The notes: generated by a model not told the origin, from the sequence alone. A stretch of 31,941 nt of DNA from Clostridiales bacterium (GCA_004554085.1 SFNY01000039.1:1-31941), one strand, 5' to 3'. Positions 1 through 7,517 are shown, counted from the first letter of the stretch. A program made the numbers and translations.

Positions 1-1158
1 CATCTCCACCTGAATCTCCAGCGTGTCGGCGGAGTTGACGCGGTCGGCGTAGAGCATGTAGTGGGGCGCGACCTCGTGGATGCCCACCAGCACGGATTCA
101 ATCTGACTGGGGAACACGTTCACGCCGCGAATAATGAGCATGTCGTCGGTACGGCCGGTGATCCTGCCCATGCGCGCAAGGGTTCTGCCGCAGTCGCATT
201 TCTTATCGGTGAGGGTGCACAGGTCGTGGGTGCGGTAGCGGAGCATGGGCATGCCGCGCTTGGTGATGGTGGTGAACACCAGCTCACCCTCCTGACCGTA
301 GGGCAGCGGCTCACCGGTGGCGGGATTGATGATCTCGGCGATGACGTGATCCTCGTTGATGTGCATGCCCTCCTTGGCCAGGCACTCGTAGGACACGCCG
401 GGGCCGCAGATCTCGGTCAGGCCGTAGATGTCGCAGGCATCGATGCACAGAAGCTCCTCGATGCGCTTCCGCATGGCCTCGGACCAGGGCTCCGCGCCAA
501 AGCAGCCGGCCTTGAGTTTGAGATCCTTCGCGGGATCCAGGCCCATCTCCCGGATGGTCTCGCCCAGATACACCGCGTAGCTGGGGGTACAGCACAGGAT
601 GGTGGATTCCATGTCCCGCATCATCATGATCTGGCGCTGGGTGTTGCCGCTGGACATGGGCAGCACCATCGCGCCGATCTTGTCCGCGCCCTGATACGCG
701 CCGAAGCCGCCGGTGAACAGGCCGAAGCCGTAGGCCACCTGCACGATGTCCTCCTTGCCGCAGCCCGCCGCCGTCAGCGTGCGCGCCATCATCTCCGACC
801 AGACGTCCAAATCGCCCCGGGTGTAGCCGGACACGATGGGCTTGCCGGTGGTGCCGGAGGAGCCATGGATGCGCACGATCTCCTTCCTCGGCACCGCAAG
901 CAGTCCGTAGGGGAACTCGTCGCGCAGGTCGCTCTTCTCCGTAAAGGGCAGGTACTTCAGATCCTCCACCGTGCGGACGTCCTCGGGCTTCACGCCCTTT
1001 GCGTCCATGCGCTCGCGGTAGAGCTTGACATTCTCATATTCGTGGCGGACAACCTCGCGCAGGCGCTCACCCTGCATCGCCATAAGCTCGTCGCGGCTGA
1101 TGCATTCGATGGCTGGATTGAAGATTTTGTGCTCCACTTTTCCCGTAGTCTTACCCAT
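1..1158 (-). CDS. paaK: Phenylacetate-CoA ligase, 3' end cut off by window
   Basis: The minus-strand frame is open from an ATG at 1158 to the window edge (386 codons), so the C-terminus is missing; the family is usually about 430 residues. The protein begins MGKTTGKVEHKIFNPAIEC. It carries the adenylate-forming AMP-binding loop SSGTTGKP near residue 95, a YGLTEICGPG segment near residue 235, a YRTHDLC segment, and GRTDDMLIIRGVNVFPSQIE at the hinge to the C-terminal domain. Enzymes of this family activate phenylacetate or related aryl acetates with ATP and CoA in the cytoplasm. In anaerobes they often work with 2-oxoacid:ferredoxin oxidoreductases in aromatic amino acid breakdown; no such partner is visible here. 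An AAAGGGG ribosome site precedes the start, 24 bp after rsfS. Family assignment is firm; the exact substrate is inferred. Confidence 0.93.
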   Translation of the reverse strand, partial: MGKTTGKVEHKIFNPAIECISRDELMAMQGERLREVVRHEYENVKLYRERMDAKGVKPEDVRTVEDLKYLPFTEKSDLRDEFPYGLLAVPRKEIVRIHGSSGTTGKPIVSGYTRGDLDVWSEMMARTLTAAGCGKEDIVQVAYGFGLFTGGFGAYQGADKIGAMVLPMSSGNTQRQIMMMRDMESTILCCTPSYAVYLGETIREMGLDPAKDLKLKAGCFGAEPWSEAMRKRIEELLCIDACDIYGLTEICGPGVSYECLAKEGMHINEDHVIAEIINPATGEPLPYGQEGELVFTTITKRGMPMLRYRTHDLCTLTDKKCDCGRTLARMGRITGRTDDMLIIRGVNVFPSQIESVLVGIHEVAPHYMLYADRVNSADTLEIQVEM

Positions 1159-1182
1159 GACAGTATACCCCTTTGTATTCGA

Positions 1183-1557
1183 TCAGTTCTTCTCTTCCAC
1201 GCCCTCCAGCGGGATGTACTGCACCTGATTGGTACCGTCCTGCCACAGGCGCTCGATGTTGTAATACTTGCGCTCCTCCGGGTGGAAGATATGTACGATG
1301 ACGTGCGCATAGTCCAGCACGATCCACTTGGACTCGCGCTCTCCCTCCTTGCGGCGGGGCTCAATTCCCTCCTCGGTGAGCTTGTCCTCCAGATCCTCCG
1401 CCAGGGAGCGCACGGACTGGATGTTGCGGCCGTTGGCGATGACAAAGTAATCCGTAATGGACGTCAGATGGGAGACCTCCAGAATTTCGATGTCGTTTGC
1501 GCCCTTCTCGTCCAGAATTTTCGCAGCCCGCAGGGCCAGTTCCTTGGAATTCGTCAT
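1183..1557 (-). CDS. rsfS: Ribosomal silencing factor RsfS
   Basis: This encodes 124 residues, a normal length for the RsfS/YbeB/Iojap family. The family core is readable: an N-terminal helix (ELALRAAKILDEKGANDIEI), then LTSITDYFVIANGRN, then the WIVLDYAHVIVHIFHPEERKYYNIERLW stretch that ends the conserved domain. RsfS binds ribosomal protein uL14 on the 50S subunit and blocks joining with 30S during starvation or stationary phase. The start has a GGAGGA site seven bases upstream. It follows the nadD-yqeK gene by 64 bp on the same strand, the usual Firmicutes order (nadD, yqeK, rsfS), so co-transcription is likely. Confidence 0.97.
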   Translation of the reverse strand: MTNSKELALRAAKILDEKGANDIEILEVSHLTSITDYFVIANGRNIQSVRSLAEDLEDKLTEEGIEPRRKEGERESKWIVLDYAHVIVHIFHPEERKYYNIERLWQDGTNQVQYIPLEGVEEKN

Positions 1558-1621
1558 AATATATTCCTCCTCGGCTATGTCGATAAGCTTCCGGTTTTAA
1601 TCGATCGTTTCATGTTTACAG

Positions 1622-2767
1622 TCACAGTTCCGCCAGCATCCTCAGCGTCCTGGGATGTGCCTGACGGCCCTGCTCCGCGAGGTGGCGGTTGGTCAGCTCC
1701 GCGCATTTGCGCGTCGCCGCGAAGATGTCCGTCTCGGCAAGAGAACGCGCCTCCTCCAGGCCCGGGAACGGCGCGCGGTTCGGCTCGATGAAATCGGCGG
1801 TGTAGATCAGCGCGTCCAGGGCGCTCATCTGCGCATCCCCCAGGGTGTGCTTGCGGATGGCGGAGAGAATCGCAGGATCCCGCACGCCGAACTCCCGTGC
1901 GGCCCAGACCGCGCCCGCAGGGGCGTGGAGCACGCTGACGGTCTCCAGTTCCTCGCCGTCCACATCCGGCACCGCACCCTTCACAAGTTCGCGCATCTCG
2001 TCGATGGGCATGTACTTGGCGCAGTCGTGCAGGAGGCCTGCAAGCTCCGCCCGTGCCGGATCCACGCCGTAGCGCGGGGCCAGCCGCAGCGCCGTCTCCG
2101 CAACGCCGAGCGTGTGCGTGTATCGCCCGGGCTTCAGCGTGGCCTGCAGCGCCGCGCAGATCTCCTCCCGGGAGCGGTTCGCCAGGTACAAAAGGTTCTT
2201 GCGGATGTAGTCCGCAACGCCCGGTGGCACGAGGTCTGTAATATCCTCCCCCTTCGCGACCCAGTCGCGGATCTGCGTTGAGGAGATGTCCGGGCCGTTG
2301 AAGGGCAACACCTCGAAGCGCGCGCCGTACTGCTGCTCAAGCGCATGCACGCGGTTCATGTCCGCAGGCTCGTCCGCGCGGCCGATCACAGCGAAGGTGC
2401 ACATGCCGGCAACCTTTTCAAAGTGCCGCCAGCTGTCCAGCACATCAAGCGTGTCCGCACCGATCAGGTAGTACCACAGGGTGTCCGGCTCGCGCTGCGT
2501 CAGCTCCCGCAGGGTATCCACCGTAAACGTGGTACCTTCGCGCGCGATCTCGATTTCGCTCACGAACAGGCCCTCCGCGCCCTCGGCGGCAATGCGCGCC
2601 ATGTTCAGCCGGTCGCGCTTCAGCGTGGGGTGCGCCTTGTGCGGCGGATCGCCCGCCGGAAGCAGCATCACCCGATCCAGCTTCAGCAGCCGCTTTGCCG
2701 CCAATGCGACCTCGATGTGCCCGTTGTGCACCGGGTCCAGCGTTCCGCCCATGATTCCAATTCTCAT
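1622..2767 (-). CDS. nadD: Fused nicotinate-nucleotide adenylyltransferase / YqeK HD hydrolase
   Basis: This is a 381-residue two-domain protein. Residues 1 to about 195 are NadD: the nucleotidyltransferase motif GGTLDPVHNGH lies near the N-terminus and ISSTQIR near residue 165. It transfers AMP to nicotinate mononucleotide in NAD synthesis. Residues from about 200 are a YqeK-type HD phosphohydrolase: HTLGVAETALRLA, AGLLHDCAKYMP (the HD pair) and IRKHTLGD follow in order. YqeK proteins cleave diadenosine tetraphosphate symmetrically. In most Firmicutes these are two adjacent genes; here no stop separates them. I chose the ATG at 2767 because AGGGGG sits eight bases upstream; a GTG three codons earlier lies inside that ribosome site. 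Two hairpins precede the gene. rsfS follows. Confidence 0.94.
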   Translation of the reverse strand: MRIGIMGGTLDPVHNGHIEVALAAKRLLKLDRVMLLPAGDPPHKAHPTLKRDRLNMARIAAEGAEGLFVSEIEIAREGTTFTVDTLRELTQREPDTLWYYLIGADTLDVLDSWRHFEKVAGMCTFAVIGRADEPADMNRVHALEQQYGARFEVLPFNGPDISSTQIRDWVAKGEDITDLVPPGVADYIRKNLLYLANRSREEICAALQATLKPGRYTHTLGVAETALRLAPRYGVDPARAELAGLLHDCAKYMPIDEMRELVKGAVPDVDGEELETVSVLHAPAGAVWAAREFGVRDPAILSAIRKHTLGDAQMSALDALIYTADFIEPNRAPFPGLEEARSLAETDIFAATRKCAELTNRHLAEQGRQAHPRTLRMLAEL

Positions 2768-2792
2768 GGCAACCACCCCCTGTCGTATGATT

Positions 2793-2845
2793 GTCGGCGT
2801 GCTGCCCTTCGGGGCCCGCCGACCCGGCCAAGCCTTCGGCTTGCC
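2793..2845. repeat. Two adjacent hairpins upstream of nadD-yqeK
   Basis: A 7-bp inverted repeat (GTCGGCG at 2793, CGCCGAC at 2817) encloses a smaller GCCC/GGGC hairpin. Directly beside it CAAGCC and GGCTTG (2829 to 2843) form a second stem with a three-base loop. They lie in the 5' leader of the minus-strand nadD operon. Neither has a T-tract, so they are not clear terminators. A leader structure or a small interspersed repeat are both possible. Confidence 0.5.
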
Positions 2846-2947
2846 TAATCAGCATAATAAGCATGCTTTATGAACTGAAGATTTACAAAGGTATATTCTA
2901 ATTTTATTTCGGCAATCCTATGCAAAAAACCTGCAAGGAGAACCGGT

Positions 2948-3694
2948 ATGGGCAAAAAAATCGATCTGTTCGTGCTGCAAGTGGCCCTGGCTGCGGCGTT
3001 CTACCTCTACTTCCGGGGCGCGTTTCGGAGCCGCATCGTGGCGCTTTTGCTGGCGCTGCTGTGCTGCTTCGTGCTGCTGCGCCTGGGAAGGAAGCTGCTG
3101 GCGCTTGTCAAAAACTGCCGCTGGATGCGCAAACGCGCGGTAAAGCGCGGCGCGCACGGCGCGGTGATGCGCCTGGCCTGCCTGCCGGAGGACGAGGCCA
3201 TCTCTGCGGTGAGCGCGCTGCTCAGCAAGAGCTACGGTGCGGTTCCAGAGCTTGCGCTGGTGCAGCAGCATCCCAGCCTGCATCTGTCGGAGGAGCGGGT
3301 GTTTGAGCTCTGGCGTGCCCACCGCGGCAGCGCGCAGCTGGCCATCTGCTCCACCTGCAGGGCGGATGATTCCTGTCGGGCGCTTGCTGCAAGCCTGCGC
3401 GCGCCAAGGGTTGCACTGGTGGACGCGTCCGCGCTGGAGCAGTTGATCTGCGCACACCCGGAGCACCTGCTTGCGCCCCAGGAGAAGGCCGTGCGCGCGA
3501 AGCTTCACCTCCGCCGAGCCGCGCAGCTGCTGGTGAACCGAAAGAATGCCCTGCGAAACCTGGTTCTGGCGGCGTCGATGCTGGGACTGTACCTGTTCAG
3601 CGGCAACGCCGTCTACCTGTTCTGCGCGCTCGCACTACTCCTGCTTGCTCTGGTCTCGCTGCGCCACGCGCCGCGGCCCTCGAAGCTGTTCTGA
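2948..3694 (+). CDS. Membrane protein of unknown function
   Basis: I do not recognise a family. The 248-residue product has two hydrophobic segments near the N-terminus (about residues 8 to 21 and 27 to 47), a soluble central part of about 140 residues with several cysteines (ICSTCRADDSC), and two hydrophobic segments near the C-terminus (about 202 to 215 and 218 to 235). The basic stretches RWMRKRAVKRG and KLHLRRAAQLLVNRKN flank the soluble part, which would place it in the cytoplasm by the positive-inside rule. A pair of terminal membrane hairpins around a soluble core is common in uncharacterised clostridial proteins. AAGGAG precedes the ATG. It stands alone: divergent from nadD and closed by a terminator. 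Confidence 0.8.
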   Translation: MGKKIDLFVLQVALAAAFYLYFRGAFRSRIVALLLALLCCFVLLRLGRKLLALVKNCRWMRKRAVKRGAHGAVMRLACLPEDEAISAVSALLSKSYGAVPELALVQQHPSLHLSEERVFELWRAHRGSAQLAICSTCRADDSCRALAASLRAPRVALVDASALEQLICAHPEHLLAPQEKAVRAKLHLRRAAQLLVNRKNALRNLVLAASMLGLYLFSGNAVYLFCALALLLLALVSLRHAPRPSKLF

Positions 3695-3718
3695 ATGCGC
3701 AGCTCGGCAGAGACAGGC

Positions 3719-3758
3719 GCGGACAACCCGGCGCATTGGTCGGGCTGTCCGCGATTTT
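3719..3758 (+). terminator. Intrinsic terminator
   Basis: GCGGACAACCCG (3719) pairs with CGGGCTGTCCGC (3741), one mismatch, followed by GATTTTTC. It ends the membrane protein gene and faces the convergent pfkB gene. Confidence 0.85.
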
Positions 3759-3777
3759 TCAAATTCTCTTTGTAAAC

Positions 3778-4779
3778 TCAGCGCAGTTGCGCATAGAGTC
3801 TGCGCACCTCTGCTTCAGAGCGCATGCCGTCGGTGGCGTTGGCTTCGCTCAGCGACGCCGCCGCCGATGCGACGCCCAGCTCAATGGCGGAGCCCAGCGT
3901 CTCGCCCTTCTCCGCACCGCAGAGCACGCCCGCGCAGAACGCGTCGCCCGCACCCACGCTGCCCTTGATGTAGCCCTCGGGCAGATGCAGGCTCTCGCGC
4001 TCGACATAATTGCCATTTTCGTCGATGCCAAAGCCACCCTCCGGGCAGTGGATCACGGCCCAGGTGGACACGCCCAGCTCCTTCATGCGCCGAAGCACCT
4101 TCGGGATGTTCTCGCGAATCAGCGCGTCGTTTTCGTCACGGAGCGCAATGCCGGTGGTCTGGCCCGCTTCGATCTCGTTGATGATGCAGTAGTCGGTGTA
4201 CTTCAGCGCAGGAACCACCAGGCGATTGAAGCGGTCGCTGGCCTCGCTGACCACGTCGATGGAGGTTCGGATGCCCCGCTGCTGGGCGTGGTGCAGAAGC
4301 CGCGCCATTTTGCTGCCGTACTCCGCATCCTCCTGATCCAGCGCGTTGAGCAGCAGGATGTAACCGATGTGCAGCAGATCGCAATCCAGCTTGTCCCAGT
4401 CGACGTCGTCCTCGGTGAAGCGGGCGTTCGCACCCAGATAGGTGAAGAAGGTGCGCTCCTTGGAGATCTGGTCGGCCAGCACCAGCGTGAATGCGGATAT
4501 ACCGTCGCAAATCACATTCTGCGTATCGATGTTGGGATAGGCGCGCAGCTGTTCCATGATGAGGTCGCCCTCGGCGTCCTTGCCGTTTCGGCCCAGCGCA
4601 TAGAGCTTCATTTCGGGATCCAGCTTCGCAAGATCCATGATGACGTTGCACAGACAGCCGCCCGTCGCGCGGGAGATGCCGTCCTGGATGTGCACCAGCT
4701 GGCCCTGCTTCGGCCAGCCCTGCGTGGGATAGAGAATGTCCACAATCATGTTTCCGGCGACGCAAATGCCCTTTCCCAT
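3778..4779 (-). CDS. PfkB-family carbohydrate kinase
   Basis: The 333-residue product has the ribokinase/PfkB fold. It starts MGKGICVAGNMIVDILYP, has the glycine-rich substrate lid segment ATGGCLCNVIMDLAKL near residue 40, and the family signature GSVGAGDAFCAGVLCG near residue 280, with the catalytic aspartate in GAGDAF. These kinases phosphorylate sugars or nucleosides with ATP in the cytoplasm. Nothing nearby identifies the sugar: there is no transporter or isomerase next to it. The frame is open further upstream, but the ATG at 4779 has AGGGGTG at the right distance and the frame before it would cross the promoter. It is divergent from the uridine kinase gene. Confidence 0.9.
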   Translation of the reverse strand: MGKGICVAGNMIVDILYPTQGWPKQGQLVHIQDGISRATGGCLCNVIMDLAKLDPEMKLYALGRNGKDAEGDLIMEQLRAYPNIDTQNVICDGISAFTLVLADQISKERTFFTYLGANARFTEDDVDWDKLDCDLLHIGYILLLNALDQEDAEYGSKMARLLHHAQQRGIRTSIDVVSEASDRFNRLVVPALKYTDYCIINEIEAGQTTGIALRDENDALIRENIPKVLRRMKELGVSTWAVIHCPEGGFGIDENGNYVERESLHLPEGYIKGSVGAGDAFCAGVLCGAEKGETLGSAIELGVASAAASLSEANATDGMRSEAEVRRLYAQLR

Positions 4780-4813
4780 AGTTTCACCCCTGTCGATTTG
4801 ATAAGCTGCTTCA

Positions 4814-4842
4814 ATTCTATCACATTCTCGCGGGGATTTCAA
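4814..4842 (-). promoter_or_regulatory. Sigma-A type promoter for pfkB
   Basis: On the minus strand TTGAAA (4842 to 4837), 17 bases, then TAGAAT (4819 to 4814), 35 bp before the chosen start codon. Confidence 0.75.
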
Positions 4843-4896
4843 CCGAGAATACAGCGCATCCGCCCACGTTGTTTTTGCTTTGCGTGGAAAAACTCG

Positions 4897-4925
4897 TTGA
4901 AAAAAGCACGGGCGTATGGTATCAT
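4897..4925 (+). promoter_or_regulatory. Sigma-A type promoter for uridine kinase
   Basis: TTGAAA (4897), 17 bases, TATCAT (4920), about 38 bp before the start codon at 4964. Confidence 0.75.
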
Positions 4926-4963
4926 ATCTGTAAATACGCGGGATATGGGAGGGGACGGCTGTC

Positions 4964-5587
4964 ATGCTTGTAATCGGCATCTGCGGAGCCAGCGGAAGTG
5001 GAAAATCCACCCTTGCGAAGGAGCTGAAGGCAAGGCTGAACCGGCGCTGCATCTATCTGAAACAGGATTCCTACTACAAGGATCACCCGGACATGAGCTT
5101 TGAGGAGCGCGTGCACATCAACTACGACGAGCCCGAGGCCTTCGAGCACGACGTGCTGCGCCAGGATCTCTACAACCTGCGCGCGGGGCTTCCCATCACC
5201 GCCAAGGAGTACGACTACACCCAGCACCGCCGCTGCGACACCGCGGAGCTGATCGAGCCCGCAGACGTGGTGCTCGTCGAGGGCATCCACGTGTTCTACG
5301 ACGCGGCCGTGCGCGATCTGATGGACTTCAAGATCTACATTCAGGTGGATCCTGACGTGTGCCTGCTGCGCCGCGTGAAGCGCGACCTGCGCGACCGTGG
5401 CCGCACCATCGAGGGCGTCTACCAGCAGTATCTGGAGACCGTGAAGCCCATGTATGAAAAGCACATCCGCAATTACGTGGAGTACGCCGATCTGATCGTC
5501 GCCCGGGGCGGCAAGAACGCCCGCATCGTCGACATCCTCGCACACTACATCAATTCCGGCATGATCGAGGAGGTTCCGCGCAGCTGA
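4964..5587 (+). CDS. udk: Uridine kinase
   Basis: The 207-residue protein is the size of bacterial uridine/cytidine kinases. The Walker A loop GASGSGKSTLAK lies at residues 8 to 19. QDSYYKD follows near residue 38, NYDEPEAFEHD near 55, the YDYTQHRR substrate motif near 84, and VLVEGIHVFYD near 105. The late RRVKRDLRDRGRTIEGVYQQY matches the family LID region. It phosphorylates uridine or cytidine with a nucleoside triphosphate for pyrimidine salvage in the cytoplasm. A GGGAGGGG site precedes the ATG. The next gene starts 31 bp downstream with no terminator between, so the two are probably co-transcribed. Confidence 0.93.
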   Translation: MLVIGICGASGSGKSTLAKELKARLNRRCIYLKQDSYYKDHPDMSFEERVHINYDEPEAFEHDVLRQDLYNLRAGLPITAKEYDYTQHRRCDTAELIEPADVVLVEGIHVFYDAAVRDLMDFKIYIQVDPDVCLLRRVKRDLRDRGRTIEGVYQQYLETVKPMYEKHIRNYVEYADLIVARGGKNARIVDILAHYINSGMIEEVPRS

Positions 5588-5618
5588 ACCCCGCGACTGC
5601 CCGACAGGAGGCCGGGCC

Positions 5619-6077
5619 ATGAAACTTCGCAAAGCAATCGCTCTCATCCTTGCAACGCTGCTTCTTGCAGCAGCCGCCCTCGCCGAGACCCCGGTGTACA
5701 TCCAGTTCGGCGACACCGGCGAGCCCATCGGCTGGCTTCAGGACTGCCTGGGCGTGACCGAGACCTGCCGCTACGGCTACGGCAGCGACACCATTCCCTG
5801 CTTCGGTGATGCGACCCTCGCCGCACTGGACGCGCTTCAGAGGGACTACGGTCTGAAACGAAGCTCCGCCTTCGACAGCGACACCCTCTATCTGCTGCTC
5901 GATCCCCCCTACTCCGCCCTAGACGGCTACGACGATCCGCTGGTGTGGATCCCCATGTACGGCGGCGAGCGCTACCACGCGAACTACTGGTGCAGCAGCA
6001 TGATTGAGCCGCGCCAGATGCCTGCATCCTGCGCGGAGTACCTGGGCTTCACCCCCTGCGGCAAGTGTTACCGCTGA
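5619..6077 (+). CDS. Small secreted protein with peptidoglycan-binding-like core
   Basis: The 152-residue product has a clear signal peptide (about 22 residues: basic MKLRK start, long Ala/Leu core, cleavage after ALA). Residues 28 to 95 (GDTGEPIGWLQDCLGV, then FGDATLAALDALQRDYGL) resemble a PG_binding_1 repeat, in which QxxL and the ATxxAL helix are typical. The C-terminal 45 residues (VWIPMYGGERYHANYWCSSM, then GFTPCGKCYR) form a cysteine motif often found at the end of secreted clostridial proteins, where the Cys and His residues may bind a metal. Function is unknown; a wall-associated role is inferred. GGAGG lies ten bases before the ATG. Confidence 0.75.
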   Translation: MKLRKAIALILATLLLAAAALAETPVYIQFGDTGEPIGWLQDCLGVTETCRYGYGSDTIPCFGDATLAALDALQRDYGLKRSSAFDSDTLYLLLDPPYSALDGYDDPLVWIPMYGGERYHANYWCSSMIEPRQMPASCAEYLGFTPCGKCYR

Positions 6078-6085
6078 AAAACCGC

Positions 6086-6114
6086 TTTACAAAGCCCGCC
6101 GGCTGTGCTATACT
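6086..6114 (+). promoter_or_regulatory. Promoter of the queT-queF unit
   Basis: TTTACA (6086), 17 bases, TATACT (6109). Transcription would begin near 6121, just before the riboswitch aptamer. Confidence 0.8.
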
Positions 6115-6130
6115 GTTCAGGCCGTCGGCA

Positions 6131-6169
6131 GACAGTTCGGAACCATCCTGTCTTTAAACAAAACTAGGG
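6131..6169 (+). promoter_or_regulatory. Class I preQ1 riboswitch
   Basis: Stem P1 is GACAG (6131) with CTGTC (6148). The 12-nt loop starts TTC, as in the Bacillus queC aptamer, and has the same length. An A-rich tail ending ACTAGG (6153 to 6168) follows, as expected for the strand that folds back to make the pseudoknot. The aptamer lies about ten bases after the predicted transcription start and upstream of queT and queF, the known targets of this riboswitch. A weak terminator-like hairpin (TAGGGA with TCTCTA, then TTTTTT at 6191) overlaps the tail and may be the expression platform. I recognised the class by eye; a covariance model search would settle it. Confidence 0.72.
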
Positions 6170-6207
6170 ACGAAAACAGAATTTCTCTACTTTTTTGGAA
6201 TTTTGTT

Positions 6208-6399
6208 GGGACGTATCCTTCAGAGCGCGTTTCCATAATGAGGCAGGTTCAGATTCGAGCAGTTTTTTCTGCAATTCAAGGATGAAAACCGAAGGTTTAC
6301 TGGAGGTAAATCGAGGTTTGAAGACGCAAAAGTGCAGGAAAGGAAGCCGAAGATGATGCCTGACGAGTTTGGAAACGCGCTCCGTGATGGGTGCGTCCC
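6208..6399 (+). repeat. 192-nt element with long imperfect inverted ends
   Basis: The left arm (6208 to 6234) and the right arm (6371 to 6399) are complementary over about 27 bp. The innermost 12 bp are perfect (GAGCGCGTTTCC against GGAAACGCGCTC) and the outer GGGACG/CGTCCC is perfect. Two differences in between would be G-U pairs in RNA. Inside are smaller hairpins: GCAG/CTGC around a T-run (6259 to 6274) and GGTTTAC/GTAAATC (6293 to 6311). Five Ts follow the right arm. It fills the leader between the preQ1 riboswitch and the queT ribosome site. It could be an inserted interspersed repeat or a structured RNA; I cannot name its family. Confidence 0.7.
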
Positions 6400-6423
6400 T
6401 TTTTGTGTCTGGAGGTGACGAAA

Positions 6424-6912
6424 ATGGATATGAAGAAGATGAACAGAACCCACAAGCTTGCCCTCTCCGGCATGGTGATGGCGGTCTACATCGTGGTCAT
6501 GTATCTGACCCAGAGCTTCGCGTTTCTGCAATATCAGGTGCGCATCGCAACGGCGATCTACGCATTGGCATATCTGTTTCCGTTCCTGGTTTTGCCGCTG
6601 GGGGTTTCCAACCTGCTGTCCAACCTGCTCATGGGCGGTCTGGGCGTGCTGGACATCGTGGGCGGCGGCATCGTCGGCGTGCTCACCGCGCTGTGCTGCG
6701 CGCTGATCCGGCGGCTGAAACTGAACGATTGGCTGCTGGTTGTCCCCGTGACCCTGATCCCCGCCTTCGGCGTGTCCGTTTACCTGTCCGGACTGCTGAA
6801 TCTCCCCTACTGGGCGCTGGCGTCGAGCCTGCTGGTGGGCCAGTTCATCTCGGGCGTCGTCGGCGTGCTGCTGGTGAAGGCGCTCAGGCACGCCTTTCTG
6901 CGCGAAAAGTAA
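6424..6912 (+). CDS. queT: Queuosine precursor transporter QueT
   Basis: The 162-residue integral membrane protein begins MDMKKMNRTHKLALSGMVMA and has five or six hydrophobic segments, including the YLTQSFAFLQYQVRIATAIYA region and LGVSNLLSNLLMGGLGVLDI, both typical of the QueT (COG4708) family. QueT is the substrate-binding (S) subunit of an ECF-type uptake system for a queuosine precursor; the shared energising module is not in the window. The ATG at 6424 is chosen because GGAGGTGA lies just upstream; the frame extends back to a GTG at 6391 inside the inverted-repeat element, which is unlikely to be used. It is followed after 12 bp by queF and preceded by a preQ1 riboswitch, which supports the assignment. 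Confidence 0.92.
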   Translation: MDMKKMNRTHKLALSGMVMAVYIVVMYLTQSFAFLQYQVRIATAIYALAYLFPFLVLPLGVSNLLSNLLMGGLGVLDIVGGGIVGVLTALCCALIRRLKLNDWLLVVPVTLIPAFGVSVYLSGLLNLPYWALASSLLVGQFISGVVGVLLVKALRHAFLREK

Positions 6913-6924
6913 GGAGGAAGATTC

Positions 6925-7422
6925 ATGACCGGAAGAACCAACGCCGAAACCGAGGGCCTGAGCCTGCTCGGCAACAAAAAGACCGTCTACAAGAGCGACT
7001 ACGCACCGGAGGTGCTGGAGACCTTTGTCAACAAGCACCCGGACAATGACTACTTCGTCAAGTTCAACTGCCCCGAGTTCACCAGCCTGTGCCCCATCAC
7101 CGGCCAGCCCGACTTCGCCACGGTCTACATCTCCTATGTCCCGGGCGAGCGCATGGTGGAAAGCAAGTCGCTGAAGCTCTATCTTTACAGCTTCCGCAAC
7201 CACGGCGACTTCCACGAGGACTGCATGAACATCATCATGAAGGACCTGATCCGCCTGATGGATCCCAAGTACATCGAGGTTTGGGGGAAGTTCACGCCCC
7301 GGGGCGGCATCTCCATCGACCCCTACTGCAACTATGGCCGGCCCGACACCCGCTGGGAGGAGGTCGCCTGGCAGCGCCTTGCGAACCACGACCTCAACCC
7401 CGAGAAGGTGGACAACCGGTAA
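6925..7422 (+). CDS. queF: NADPH-dependent preQ0 reductase QueF
   Basis: The 165-residue protein is a type I (short) QueF. It reduces 7-cyano-7-deazaguanine (preQ0) to 7-aminomethyl-7-deazaguanine (preQ1), the precursor inserted into tRNA on the way to queuosine. Key features: NCPEFTSLCPITGQPDFATV, with the catalytic cysteine in SLCPITGQPD and the downstream aspartate; the QueF signature ESKSLKLYLYSFRNHGDFHE near residue 85; and RGGISIDPYCNYG near the end. AAGGAGG precedes the ATG, 12 bp after queT. The pair under a preQ1 riboswitch suggests feedback control by preQ1. queC, queD and queE are not in this window. Confidence 0.96.
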   Translation: MTGRTNAETEGLSLLGNKKTVYKSDYAPEVLETFVNKHPDNDYFVKFNCPEFTSLCPITGQPDFATVYISYVPGERMVESKSLKLYLYSFRNHGDFHEDCMNIIMKDLIRLMDPKYIEVWGKFTPRGGISIDPYCNYGRPDTRWEEVAWQRLANHDLNPEKVDNR

Positions 7423-7485
7423 GGCCCGGTCATACACCACAGGGCCATTGAGACCACCGAACAGGTTCGCCATCCCACACGACAA

Positions 7486-7517
7486 AGCGCAGATTGCGAA
7501 GCCTCGCAGTCTGCGCT
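7486..7517. terminator. Bidirectional hairpin between queF and the XRE gene
   Basis: AGCGCAGA, T, TGCGA pairs with TCGCA, G, TCTGCGCT around a four-base loop, one internal mismatch. Short T-rich stretches lie on both sides. It sits between two convergent genes. Confidence 0.65.

Noticed and set aside
61..1791. Plus-strand open frame of 576 codons
   Set aside because: It lies opposite paaK, rsfS and the end of nadD-yqeK, which have clear family motifs. Its His/Ala/Gly-rich product is typical of the antisense of GC-rich genes.
3736..5103. Plus-strand open frame of 455 codons
   Set aside because: It is antisense to the PfkB kinase gene, crosses two promoters and enters the uridine kinase gene out of frame.
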